From Erysipelothrix sp. UBA3383 (GTDB lineage: Bacteria; Bacillota_I; Bacilli_A; Erysipelotrichales; Erysipelotrichaceae), in NCBI GenBank assembly GCA_002358955.1, contig DEPV01000114.1, forward strand, positions 1-15,874: 15,874 nucleotides of DNA. The letters are read 5' to 3'. Under the pieces are notes generated by a model that did no database searches, had not been told where the DNA came from, and saw only the letters and a program-made list of their open reading frames with translations. Positions 7,543-14,093 of the stretch are shown here, one piece after another; within the stretch, counting starts at the first letter, position 1; the number at the start of each line of letters is the position of its first letter. A program made the position numbers and the translations under genes.

Positions 7543-8411
7543 TATACAGATACCTTCCCTTTAATCAGAGGATGTGGATCATATCCCACTAATTCAAAAT
7601 CTTCAAATTTAAAGTCATCAATGCTCTTTTGATCACCATGAATGATTAACTCAGGCAATGCCTTAGGTTCACGTCCCAATTGCTCTGTGATTGCTTCTAA
7701 ATGATCTTTATAGATGTGTGCATCTCCAAAGGAGTGTACAAACTCTCCCACTTCAAGATCTGTAATTTTAGCAATCATGCTTAATAGCAGTGCATAAGAT
7801 GCAATGTTAAAAGGCACTCCCAAGAAAATGTCAGCCGATCGCTGATACAACTGCAATGACAACTTACCATCATCTGAAACATAAAATTGCATGAATGCAT
7901 GACATGGCGGTAAAGCCATCATGTCTACATAAGGCGGGTTCCATGCTGAAAGAATGATACGTCTTGAACTAGGATTGTTCTTAATGGTATCAATCACTTC
8001 ACTCAACTGATCAACCCCACCAAAGTCACGCCATTGTTTACCATACACAGGTCCTAAGTCACCATGTTTCTTAGCAAACGCATCATCGCTTGCCACCTTC
8101 TCAATAAACTCAGCCATCGTTTCACCTTGATAATCCTCACTCTGAGAATAATCACGATAAGGCCATTCGTTCCAAATACGGACTTTATTCTGAACCAACC
8201 ATTGAATGTTGGTATCTCCTGAAATAAACCATAAAAGTTCCTTCGCTACTGAAGGAAAGTGTGTTCTTTTCGTTGTTAATAAAGGAAAGCCTTCACTTAA
8301 GTCAAATCGCATCTGATAACCAAAGTAACTGATTGTCCCGGTTCCAGTACGATCTTCTCTTGAAGCTCCATTATCCAATACAAATTGCGCCATTTCTAAA
8401 TAGTTTTTCAT
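7542..8411 (-). CDS. thyA: Thymidylate synthase
   Basis: ThyA methylates dUMP to dTMP using methylene-tetrahydrofolate. From the chosen start the protein has 289 residues, between the short (264) and long (about 316) forms; the extra residues lie at about 85-117 before GDLGPVYGKQWRDF (117-130). The catalytic cysteine is C170 in LPPCHAF. R21 in EDRTGTGT and QRSADIFLGVPFNI (190-203) bind dUMP. The start at 8411 gives the classic MKNYLEMAQFVLDNG beginning and has AGGTGAT 5 nt upstream. An ATG at 8444 would add 11 residues but would place the predicted TATAAT box inside the gene. It is the first gene of the ten-gene operon. The C-terminal end KGKVSV replaces the common KAPVAV, a minor departure. 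Confidence 0.96.
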   Translation of the reverse strand: MKNYLEMAQFVLDNGASREDRTGTGTISYFGYQMRFDLSEGFPLLTTKRTHFPSVAKELLWFISGDTNIQWLVQNKVRIWNEWPYRDYSQSEDYQGETMAEFIEKVASDDAFAKKHGDLGPVYGKQWRDFGGVDQLSEVIDTIKNNPSSRRIILSAWNPPYVDMMALPPCHAFMQFYVSDDGKLSLQLYQRSADIFLGVPFNIASYALLLSMIAKITDLEVGEFVHSFGDAHIYKDHLEAITEQLGREPKALPELIIHGDQKSIDDFKFEDFELVGYDPHPLIKGKVSV

Positions 8412-8427
8412 ATTATCACCTAGCAAC

Positions 8428-8456
8428 ATTATACAGTAAAACATGTCTCTTTAACA
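8428..8456 (-). promoter_or_regulatory. Promoter of the thyA-deoC operon
   Basis: On the minus strand a perfect TATAAT lies at 8428-8433. The -35 candidate TGTTAA (8451-8456) at 17-bp spacing is a poor match. The sequence around the -10 (ACTGTATAATGTT) is identical to a site at 54-66. A transcript would start near 8421, leaving a leader of only about 10 nt that barely contains the AGGTGA ribosome site of thyA. Confidence 0.55.
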
Positions 8457-8458
8457 GT

Positions 8459-8550
8459 GTAGTCGCAATACACAAGTTTGTTTATTGATGCACAAATTTA
8501 TGCAATATGGCCTTCTTATTAAGAACTTGAATGAAACTTGATTGCGATAC
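8459..8550. repeat. Imperfect inverted repeat upstream of thyA
   Basis: A 17-base arm at 8534-8550 (AAACTTGATTGCGATAC) matches, as reverse complement, 8459-8479 if one base and three bases are skipped in the latter; the shared blocks are TCGCAAT and CAAGTTT. The 54 bp between the arms include the small palindrome TTCTTATTAAGAA (8513-8525). The element occupies almost all of the space between the surface-protein terminator and the thyA promoter. It could be a control region or a decayed element; nothing decides between these. Confidence 0.4.
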
Positions 8551-8564
8551 TTTTAAGATAGGAA

Positions 8565-8587
8565 AACTTCCCAATGTCTGGGAAGTT
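8565..8587 (-). terminator. Terminator of the LPXTG surface-protein gene
   Basis: Perfect 9-bp inverted repeat AACTTCCCA (8565-8573) and TGGGAAGTT (8579-8587) with a 5-nt loop. It begins 11 bp past the surface-protein stop codon. On the minus strand the stem runs into TTTTCCTAT, a short T-run, consistent with a rho-independent terminator. It separates this gene from the thyA operon. Confidence 0.75.
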
Positions 8588-8597
8588 AATTTACCTT

Positions 8598-10757
8598 TTA
8601 GTGTTCTTTTCTTTTATAAGTAACTCGTGTTAAAAAAACACCAGCACTAATAAGCACTATAGCAAAGCTATAAGTACTTGATTTACCTGTTTTGGGTAAG
8701 CTGTTTCCCGCTTCTTTTTTGGAATCATCAAGTACGGGTGCTTTGATTTCTGGATTCACTTCAATCACACCATCATCCTCAATAATACCCCCTTGATTAG
8801 GATTTTGATCTTCTCCAACTTGATTATCATCACTAGGAAGATCAGCTGGTGGTGTGCTTTCAACATCCTCTTCTAAACACATTGGTGCTAATACAAGATC
8901 ACTTACAATGGTATCTGTTTCAAAGTCCCATAAAGTTTCTGTATTTTTAGGTGTCCATCCTACCAGCGTATGATCAGAACGCATTGCTCCAGGTACTTTA
9001 TCTTGGTTAATAAGATCACCATGACCCACTTGTATACGCTTGATAGGATTTCCATCATGATCGACAAAAGTAACATCATAAACAATGCGTTCATAATCTG
9101 CCACAAGCGTGATATTTTCCCTTACAGGGTTATTTTCATAGACCCAATACAAATCCGTATTTTCTATTTTCCATCCAGTAAATACAGATCCTTCAAGAGT
9201 CTCAACTGCAGGTGCATCGATTTCAAAGGCATCATCTCCATCATAAACTTCAACAACTTTTAGAATCTTATTCTGATGGTCTTTATATGTTATTTCAAAA
9301 ACACTTTGAATGCTTGATGAATCAGTTTCATAAGATGCTGTTAGAACAACATCTTCATATGGCATAATAAGTGCTTCACCATAAGAATACACTTTTCCAG
9401 CATATTCCCATCCAATAAACCTTGCATTGTCTTTAACAGGGATAACATCAAAGAGAACCGTATGCTTCTGACCAGTTTTAATCAAGTCAGTAACAACAGG
9501 AACAGAACCTATCCCTTCACCTGCATCATAAGTAACACCTTTGTATTTTTCTTTAACATAATAACCTTCGTAGCCATTATTATTTTTACGGTAGTTAGTG
9601 AGTAAACTGTATGATGACGCTTCGATTCCGGTACCATCTTCACGAATCCATCGACCACTTACTCCACCCAATACATTGTCATCAGCAACAGCATTTAGCG
9701 TTTCATTGAATATTTGTTTCATATTGAAATTGGGACCAAATTTGATTTTTTCAATACTATCCAAATCTCTAAAAGCAGCTTGCATATGCTCTACTTTCTC
9801 AGTGGTAAAATTATTCCCTAAGTTAAGTTCTTTTAGCGATGTCATACCATCAAACATTTGACCCATATTAGTTAAGGCATCGCCATAGAGTTGATCATTG
9901 AAATCAAGGGTTTCTAAACTGGATACATTTAAGAACATAATTAGAGTTGATTTGACACTTGATGTATTAAATCCACTTCCTAAAACTAGTTTTGTTAGTG
10001 AACTCATGTCACTAAACATCCCTGACATTTCAGTGACGTTGGAAGTATCAAACGCATCGGGTAAAATCAGTGTTTCTAAGCTCGACAACTCTGCAAAAAG
10101 ATGATCCAACTTGGTAATCATACTGGTATCAAACCCTTCAGATAGCTGTAAGTTTTTTAAACTACGCATCCCTTTGAAGGTATTGGAAAGACCGTTTTTA
10201 TCAAAAAGATCATTCAATACAAATTGATCGCTGAAATATAAAGTTTCAATCGCATCCGCATTGTAGAATAATCCAGTCAACTTAGTCAACTTACTGGTAT
10301 CCACATTTTCAAATCTTACTTCCTTAATATTGCTTAAGGGTGTATGAGCAAATATGTTAGTGGTAAACTCATGCAACTTGACTGTATTGTCATCTCCTGC
10401 TTTCGAACCAAACGTTATTTTAGTGATGCTATCAAGGTATTCCTGAGGAATCATGGATAAGTCAAAGAATTCAGAACCGTTATTAATCTGTGGGAGTGAT
10501 CCTGCAAAGATTTCTAAATGTCCATCTTGACTTAAAGTATACTGTGCCGGGGTTAGTTTGGGTGAAGTCCAAAAACCCGATGGTCCATTCACAAAGAGTT
10601 GCCCTTGTGCCAGATACTCTTGACTTAAGGGATCTTGAGACGATGCTTTCTTATCAGCAGTTAGATCCGATTCATCGTATTGTGCTGCTATGGGTGCCAT
10701 AACAAATACTGTCATACAAAGTGATACAACTAGAATTTTATTCATTAAGTGTTTCAT
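8598..10757 (-). CDS. LPXTG-anchored surface protein with BspA-type repeats and InlB-B-like repeats
   Basis: A 719-residue cell-wall protein, probably an adhesin or host-interaction protein; its ligand is unknown. It has an N-terminal signal peptide (1-25: basic start, hydrophobic core, APIAA). A BspA/DUF285 leucine-rich region spans about 75-350. The marker positions (mostly F or L of the FDTS motif) fall at 152, 179, 209, 236, 263, 290, 317 and 344, a 27-residue period with one 30-residue step. After WIREDGTG (370-377) come three InlB-B-like beta repeats of about 70 residues (405-478, 486-557, 558-628), each with FxGW or LVGW and a terminal xLxAxY-like strand. An acidic linker (629-686) leads to the sorting signal LPKTG (687-691), a hydrophobic segment and the basic tail TYKRKEH, as sortase requires. 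The start follows AAAGGAGAG by 8 nt. It is monocistronic, with its own promoter and terminator. It was probably acquired or shaped separately from the flanking core genes, but I did not measure base composition. Confidence 0.93.
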   Translation of the reverse strand: MKHLMNKILVVSLCMTVFVMAPIAAQYDESDLTADKKASSQDPLSQEYLAQGQLFVNGPSGFWTSPKLTPAQYTLSQDGHLEIFAGSLPQINNGSEFFDLSMIPQEYLDSITKITFGSKAGDDNTVKLHEFTTNIFAHTPLSNIKEVRFENVDTSKLTKLTGLFYNADAIETLYFSDQFVLNDLFDKNGLSNTFKGMRSLKNLQLSEGFDTSMITKLDHLFAELSSLETLILPDAFDTSNVTEMSGMFSDMSSLTKLVLGSGFNTSSVKSTLIMFLNVSSLETLDFNDQLYGDALTNMGQMFDGMTSLKELNLGNNFTTEKVEHMQAAFRDLDSIEKIKFGPNFNMKQIFNETLNAVADDNVLGGVSGRWIREDGTGIEASSYSLLTNYRKNNNGYEGYYVKEKYKGVTYDAGEGIGSVPVVTDLIKTGQKHTVLFDVIPVKDNARFIGWEYAGKVYSYGEALIMPYEDVVLTASYETDSSSIQSVFEITYKDHQNKILKVVEVYDGDDAFEIDAPAVETLEGSVFTGWKIENTDLYWVYENNPVRENITLVADYERIVYDVTFVDHDGNPIKRIQVGHGDLINQDKVPGAMRSDHTLVGWTPKNTETLWDFETDTIVSDLVLAPMCLEEDVESTPPADLPSDDNQVGEDQNPNQGGIIEDDGVIEVNPEIKAPVLDDSKKEAGNSLPKTGKSSTYSFAIVLISAGVFLTRVTYKRKEH
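8874..9545 (-). repeat. Three InlB-B-like repeats in the surface protein
   Basis: Protein residues 405-628. Each unit starts with a beta strand of the type YKGVTY, FEITYKDH or YDVTFVDHDG, continues through a glycine-rich turn and an FIGW, FTGW or LVGW core, and ends in a strand such as VVLTASYE or ITLVADYE. This is the layout of Listeria-Bacteroides (Flg_new/InlB B) repeats, which act as stalks or binding modules. The boundaries are approximate. Confidence 0.65.
9708..10535 (-). repeat. BspA-type leucine-rich repeat region of the surface protein
   Basis: Protein residues 75-350. The consensus unit is LxxLxLxxxFDTSxVTxMxxMFxxMSS, 27 residues (81 bp) long. The clearest copies are at about 203-283 (FDTSMITKL, FDTSNVTEM, FNTSSVKST). 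The repeat is visible at the protein level; I do not see long exact DNA repeats, so the copies have diverged. Confidence 0.8.
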
Positions 10758-10786
10758 ATAATGCTCTCCTTTTTCTGTGTAAGTGC

Positions 10787-10816
10787 ATTATAAATAATTT
10801 TTAATTGATTTAACAA
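10787..10816 (-). promoter_or_regulatory. Proximal promoter of the surface-protein gene
   Basis: On the minus strand, -35 TTGTTA (10811-10816) and a perfect -10 TATAAT (10787-10792) are separated by 18 bp. Transcription would start near 10780, about 23 nt before the ATG, leaving room for the AAAGGAGAG ribosome site. Confidence 0.65.
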
Positions 10817-10903
10817 GGTTTTTTTGCGTTCATTTTTTGATCATTTTTTAAAAATAAAATACTTTAAGTAGTATGGCTTGAAAATCATTTTTTTATGTTT
10901 TAT

Positions 10904-10918
10904 GGATAATGATTATTG
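10904..10918. promoter_or_regulatory. Fur-like palindromic box (candidate)
   Basis: GGATAATGATTATTG matches the Bacillus-type 7-1-7 Fur-family consensus TGATAATnATTATCA at 11 of 14 fixed positions. It lies about 90 bp upstream of the proximal surface-protein promoter and overlaps a weak minus-strand TACAAT box (10915-10920). In AT-rich intergenic DNA such matches arise by chance, so this is only a candidate site for Fur, Zur or PerR. Confidence 0.3.
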
Positions 10919-10940
10919 TAAATATTGTTTTGTTTTTAAA

Positions 10941-10970
10941 TCACGCTTACTAAATCTTACGGTTACTAAA
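10941..10970 (-). promoter_or_regulatory. Pair of 14-bp direct repeats, candidate activator site
   Basis: The plus-strand copies are TCACGCTTACTAAA (10941-10954) and TTACGGTTACTAAA (10957-10970), identical at 12 of 14 positions and 16 bp apart start to start. On the minus strand they read TTTAGTAAGCGTGA and TTTAGTAACCGTAA. If the TACAAT at 10915-10920 is a -10 box, the copies lie at about -33 to -62, where response regulators often bind. The target would be the surface-protein gene downstream. Confidence 0.4.
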
Positions 10971-11059
10971 ATACAGCCACTCGAAATAATGAGGAAATTA
11001 AAAAAAGACACTAAATAGAAGCTTCATTGAGCCATTAAATAAGCAATGTGACCATGAGA

Positions 11060-11088
11060 AAGGCATGACCCAAAATGAGTCATGCCTT
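11060..11088 (-). terminator. Terminator of the small ssb gene
   Basis: Perfect 10-bp inverted repeat AAGGCATGAC (11060-11069) and GTCATGCCTT (11079-11088) with a 9-nt loop, 11 bp past the ssb stop codon. On the minus strand the T-run is short (CCTTTCTC), while on the plus strand a looser T-rich stretch follows. It is the likely end of the ssb transcript. Confidence 0.7.
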
Positions 11089-11099
11089 GTTTATGTTTA

Positions 11100-11387
11100 T
11101 TATGCTTGTAAGGGTTGGACAAATTCAGCAATAACAATGATATCATCATCACGTCGCTCCAATCGCCCCTTAACAGCGATCAATTGACCAATCTTACATC
11201 CTTCTAAAATACTAGTGCTAATACCCCTCCATAATAACACCGGAAATTCATCAGCTTGATTTTGAGCACCACCAACTTGAAAGTTCTTATCAACCTTCAT
11301 TGTCATGGATGAATCAAAAACACATGTTGCATCATTAATCTTTTTTGGAAAACTTGATAACCTTCCAACGATTTGTACAAAATTCAT
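11100..11387 (-). CDS. ssb: Small single-stranded DNA-binding protein
   Basis: A 95-residue OB-fold protein expected to coat single-stranded DNA during replication, repair or uptake. SSB family features are the start MNFVQIVGRLSSFP (1-14), a central strand DEFPVLLWRG (47-56) and the last core strand GQLIAVKGRLERRDD (67-81), followed by IIVIAEFVQPL. It stops right after the OB core: there is no glycine- or glutamine-rich linker and no acidic DDDIPF-type tail, so it would not recruit partners as the main SSB does. It is more likely an accessory SSB than the replicative one. The start at 11387 has GAGGGG about 8 nt upstream; the reading frame stays open upstream to a TTG at 11471 but without a ribosome site. 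It is transcribed alone. Confidence 0.85.
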   Translation of the reverse strand: MNFVQIVGRLSSFPKKINDATCVFDSSMTMKVDKNFQVGGAQNQADEFPVLLWRGISTSILEGCKIGQLIAVKGRLERRDDDIIVIAEFVQPLQA

Positions 11388-11412
11388 AACCGACCCCTCT
11401 CTTGATGCGAAA

Positions 11413-11434
11413 AACAACTGCTTACAAAGTTGTT
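11413..11434 (-). promoter_or_regulatory. Hairpin with T-run in the ssb leader, possible attenuator
   Basis: The minus strand reads AACAACT, an 8-nt loop, AGTTGTT, then TTT. The 7-bp stem followed by five T in total resembles a weak intrinsic terminator about 26 nt before the ssb start. It could dampen transcription into ssb, or end read-through from the M16 peptidase genes upstream. The stem is AT-rich and weak. Confidence 0.35.
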
Positions 11435-11490
11435 GAGCATCCTTACATAATCTTAACAAATATAAGTACAAGAGAAATCATAAGTTTCGA

Positions 11491-11527
11491 TATTTGTTTA
11501 AGAAATCACATAGTTTCTATACAAATA
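11491..11527. repeat. Nested inverted repeat between ymfH and ssb
   Basis: Outer arms TATTTGT (11491-11497) and ACAAATA (11521-11527) enclose inner arms AGAAA (11501-11505) and TTTCT (11514-11518), 12 paired bases in all with a small internal loop. No T-run follows on either strand. It lies 22 bp past the ymfH-like stop. It may be a 3'-end stabilising hairpin of the peptidase mRNA or an operator for ssb. Confidence 0.4.
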
Positions 11528-11548
11528 GGCGATAAACTAATTTTATTG

Positions 11549-12802
11549 TTATTTATCAGTCAATAATAACGAACTTATTGAGAAATTATTGAGTGTTTGA
11601 GCAATTTTGAATAAATCTTCATATTGTAATGCTTTAATGTTCTTCATAAAGTCATAATAATTTGCATCATCAAGATGAAAACGCGCTACTGTAATACCAA
11701 TACGAGAAATATTGGATAAAGAGAAAATCATTTCTCCGTAGAGTCTTCTGGATAGTTGATCAAATAAAGCTTCATCAATACTTAAGGATTGCATTTTATC
11801 GTTAATCAGTGTTTTAAATGCATCAATGTCCTCCCCATCATTAAAGAAATAAATGACAGCAATATCTTCCTGGATATCAATATCATATTGGAATGTTTGA
11901 CTTAAGATTTTATCATCCAAGTATGATTGGAACTGCGGATCCATGTCCGTAAAGTTCATATCAAGAATCATACGGATCTTAAATTCATCCATTAAGCGAT
12001 CATTACCTTCGTAAGGAAACTTATATGCTAAGGACATTTTATCTTGTGTAACTTGGGCTTTCAGTGTTCTGTGTTCATGAACGACTTCATGAGCCTCGGT
12101 TTTGAAGGTATCCTCAACATGATTGAATGACTTAGGATGATTCTTGGTTTTAGCATCAATGATTGATTTTAAGATTTCAGGATCTTCAGGACTGACAACA
12201 ACCAGCACCATACGACCATCATTGTAGTTCATCTCATACGCCAGTTCTAAATCTGCAAGTGTTGTATCTGCTACAGACTCACGCGTCCCTGCAATATCAT
12301 AGATCAGTGGGTAATCATGAAATACATTACGGAAAGTTTCCGTTAGCAAAATCATATCCGGCATTTGTTCATACATGATGAGTTCTTCAGTAATGATGCC
12401 CTTCTCTTTCTCAACAGATGCTTCAGAGATCTTAAATGATGAGACAAAGTCCAATAAGAGTTCTAAAGGTTCTTGAATGGCACCATTGTGTGTAAAGTAA
12501 TACATGGTTTCATTGTATGAGGTAAATGCGTTAGCACTTGCACCCATATTAGCAAAGGTTGATAGAACATCTGTCCCATCTTCAACTTCAAAAAGTTTAT
12601 GTTCTAAGAAGTGAGCTAAACCTTGCTTATGAACAATGTGTTCGCCATTTAACTTTTGTTCTAGGTTAAGTGATCCAAAAGGTGTTGCATAGATTGCTGT
12701 AGATTGTTTAAATCCAGGACGATGAATTAAAATCACATCAAGTCCTGATGCAGTCTTATAACTATATAGGGATTCTTTAAAATCATTATTGATTGCTTTC
12801 AT
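11549..12802 (-). CDS. ymfH: M16 family zinc peptidase, YmfH-like catalytic subunit
   Basis: A 417-residue member of the M16 (pitrilysin/processing-peptidase) family. The inverted zinc motif is HFLEH (64-68: H64 and H68 bind zinc, E67 is the base), and the distal zinc ligand is E139 or E140 in IITEELIMYEQ. NAFTSYNETMYYF (91-103) follows the motif as in the family. No signal peptide is seen, so it is probably cytosolic. The start at 12802 has GAGGAGGTC 5 nt upstream; the in-frame TTG at 12853 has none. It overlaps the ymfF-like gene by 17 bp, which fits equal production of two partner subunits. M16 proteins of this kind form a clam-shell with an inactive partner and degrade or process peptides. 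The substrate is not known here. Confidence 0.9.
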   Translation of the reverse strand: MKAINNDFKESLYSYKTASGLDVILIHRPGFKQSTAIYATPFGSLNLEQKLNGEHIVHKQGLAHFLEHKLFEVEDGTDVLSTFANMGASANAFTSYNETMYYFTHNGAIQEPLELLLDFVSSFKISEASVEKEKGIITEELIMYEQMPDMILLTETFRNVFHDYPLIYDIAGTRESVADTTLADLELAYEMNYNDGRMVLVVVSPEDPEILKSIIDAKTKNHPKSFNHVEDTFKTEAHEVVHEHRTLKAQVTQDKMSLAYKFPYEGNDRLMDEFKIRMILDMNFTDMDPQFQSYLDDKILSQTFQYDIDIQEDIAVIYFFNDGEDIDAFKTLINDKMQSLSIDEALFDQLSRRLYGEMIFSLSNISRIGITVARFHLDDANYYDFMKNIKALQYEDLFKIAQTLNNFSISSLLLTDK

Positions 12803-14015
12803 CGTGACCTCCTCGATAAGCATAGATAAAGGGTGCCTTAACCATATTAGCAACGGCTCTTAAATCATCAATGCTTACTTTTGCTAATTCAGTTTGAATC
12901 TCACTCACATCCGTGTCCAAACCTAAAATTTCATTTCTAAAAACATGATCACTCCATGGTTTCTGTTTCTCCATGATGCTTTCAAGTTGTAAGATCAGAT
13001 AGGATTTTGCAGATTCAATATCAATTTCACCTGTCTTCAGGTAATCAATTTGTTCCTGAATCAGTGCAATGGTTTGATCCAGGTTCTTATCATTAATTCC
13101 TGTAAGAATTGCAAAGACACCATCAAACATACGTCGTGAAGCATAGATTGAGTATGCTAAACTGTGTTTCTCTCTGATGTTTTGGAATAATAAACTGGAT
13201 GGTAGTTGTCCCAGTGTTGCAATGTAGACAAGGTATGCATGGTACAGTGGATGATGGGGATCGATGTCTGTTTCATAGACTAAGACCAATTCAGTCTGTG
13301 CACCATCATAGTGCTCTTCAAGAAGTTTTGCATCAATATGAGTATTGATGAGTACTTTATTCAGTGGTTCTGAGGTTCCTACATTCATGATGTCCAAGTT
13401 TAAATCAAAACTAACAGGTCCTACAATGTACAACTGTTTATGGGCTTTGTTAATCAGCATCTCATGGCATGCATAAATATCATCCAGTGTGATGGCATCG
13501 ATATCTTCTGCATTACCCATTGACGTCAGTCCAAAGACTTGTCCCTCTCCTGCATGTTTAAAGCCTTGTGTCATTGCGTATTGTGATGGGTTATCTTGAA
13601 TGTGTACAAAGGTCATTTTCAAGTTGTTTTTAGCTTCTTGTAATGTTTGCTCATTCAATAAAGGATGCAATAAAGTATCCTTCATAAACATCAATTGTTG
13701 TGACATTAAATCATCATTCACAAAACTATCTGCAATTGCAAGCATCGATACATCAATGACTTGATACGATCCAATGGAATAACTGGTGCTTGATGATTTA
13801 GCACCATACATCATATCCAATCGATAGGACATCTCTTTCTTAGATGGACTTGTTTCTAAACGGTCGCCCATCATACGACTCAACAGGTTTGCTGTTGTAT
13901 TTAATTTTTCTTCAAGTGGAAACATGATTTTTAAACTCATGAATACTTCTTGAAATTTATCATCTTTAATAATATGTGTGACTAAACCATTCTCTAAGGT
14001 TTTCTTTTGTTTCAT
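12786..14015 (-). CDS. ymfF: M16 family peptidase-like protein, YmfF-like non-catalytic subunit
   Basis: A 409-residue M16 homologue. The HxxEH zinc motif expected at about residue 50-60 is absent (the corresponding stretch is SRMMGDRLETSPSKKEMSYRL), so it should not be catalytic. The C-terminal half keeps the conserved arginine and tyrosine of the family in NIREKHSLAYSIYASR (about 276-291), which in M16 heterodimers complete the active site of the partner. It overlaps the catalytic gene downstream by 17 bp. The start at 14015 has GGAGGT 4 nt upstream; an ATG at 14027 overlaps that ribosome site and is unlikely. The pair matches the ymfF-ymfH arrangement of Bacillus. I infer an obligate heterodimer. 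Confidence 0.88.
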   Translation of the reverse strand: MKQKKTLENGLVTHIIKDDKFQEVFMSLKIMFPLEEKLNTTANLLSRMMGDRLETSPSKKEMSYRLDMMYGAKSSSTSYSIGSYQVIDVSMLAIADSFVNDDLMSQQLMFMKDTLLHPLLNEQTLQEAKNNLKMTFVHIQDNPSQYAMTQGFKHAGEGQVFGLTSMGNAEDIDAITLDDIYACHEMLINKAHKQLYIVGPVSFDLNLDIMNVGTSEPLNKVLINTHIDAKLLEEHYDGAQTELVLVYETDIDPHHPLYHAYLVYIATLGQLPSSLLFQNIREKHSLAYSIYASRRMFDGVFAILTGINDKNLDQTIALIQEQIDYLKTGEIDIESAKSYLILQLESIMEKQKPWSDHVFRNEILGLDTDVSEIQTELAKVSIDDLRAVANMVKAPFIYAYRGGHDESNQ

Positions 14016-14093
14016 AAATACCTCCATTAGTGTTACAATAGGTCTAGTAAATTGTACAACAATTAGACATAAATAGAAAGAATGGTGGTACTA
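14016..14093. promoter_or_regulatory. Divergent promoter region between ymfF and the nicotinate phosphoribosyltransferase gene
   Basis: For the minus strand, -35 TTGTTG (14057-14062) and -10 TATTGT (14035-14040) at 16-bp spacing are a fair match and give a 12-nt leader. For the plus strand the best -10 candidates are TACAAC (14055-14060) and CATAAA (14068-14073), both weak. A dyad with arms GTCTA (14042-14046) and TAGAC (14064-14068), plus the palindrome TTGTACAA (14052-14059), covers the overlapping promoters and could be an operator. Which regulator would bind is unknown. Confidence 0.45.

Larger units (their letters stand above)
10817..11059. other. Rest of the gene-free stretch between the surface protein and ssb
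   Basis: This AT-rich gap holds the Fur-like box and the direct repeats listed separately. It has no credible ORF on either strand. The part from 10971 to 11059, next to the ssb terminator, shows nothing I can name, and there is no sign of an insertion sequence or small RNA beyond the flanking hairpin. Confidence 0.5.

Noticed and set aside
8970..10702. Four plus-strand ORFs inside the surface-protein gene (8970-9263, 9598-9861, 9898-10104, 10490-10702)
   Set aside because: All are antisense to the repeat-rich surface protein, whose own reading frame, signal peptide and LPXTG end are unambiguous.
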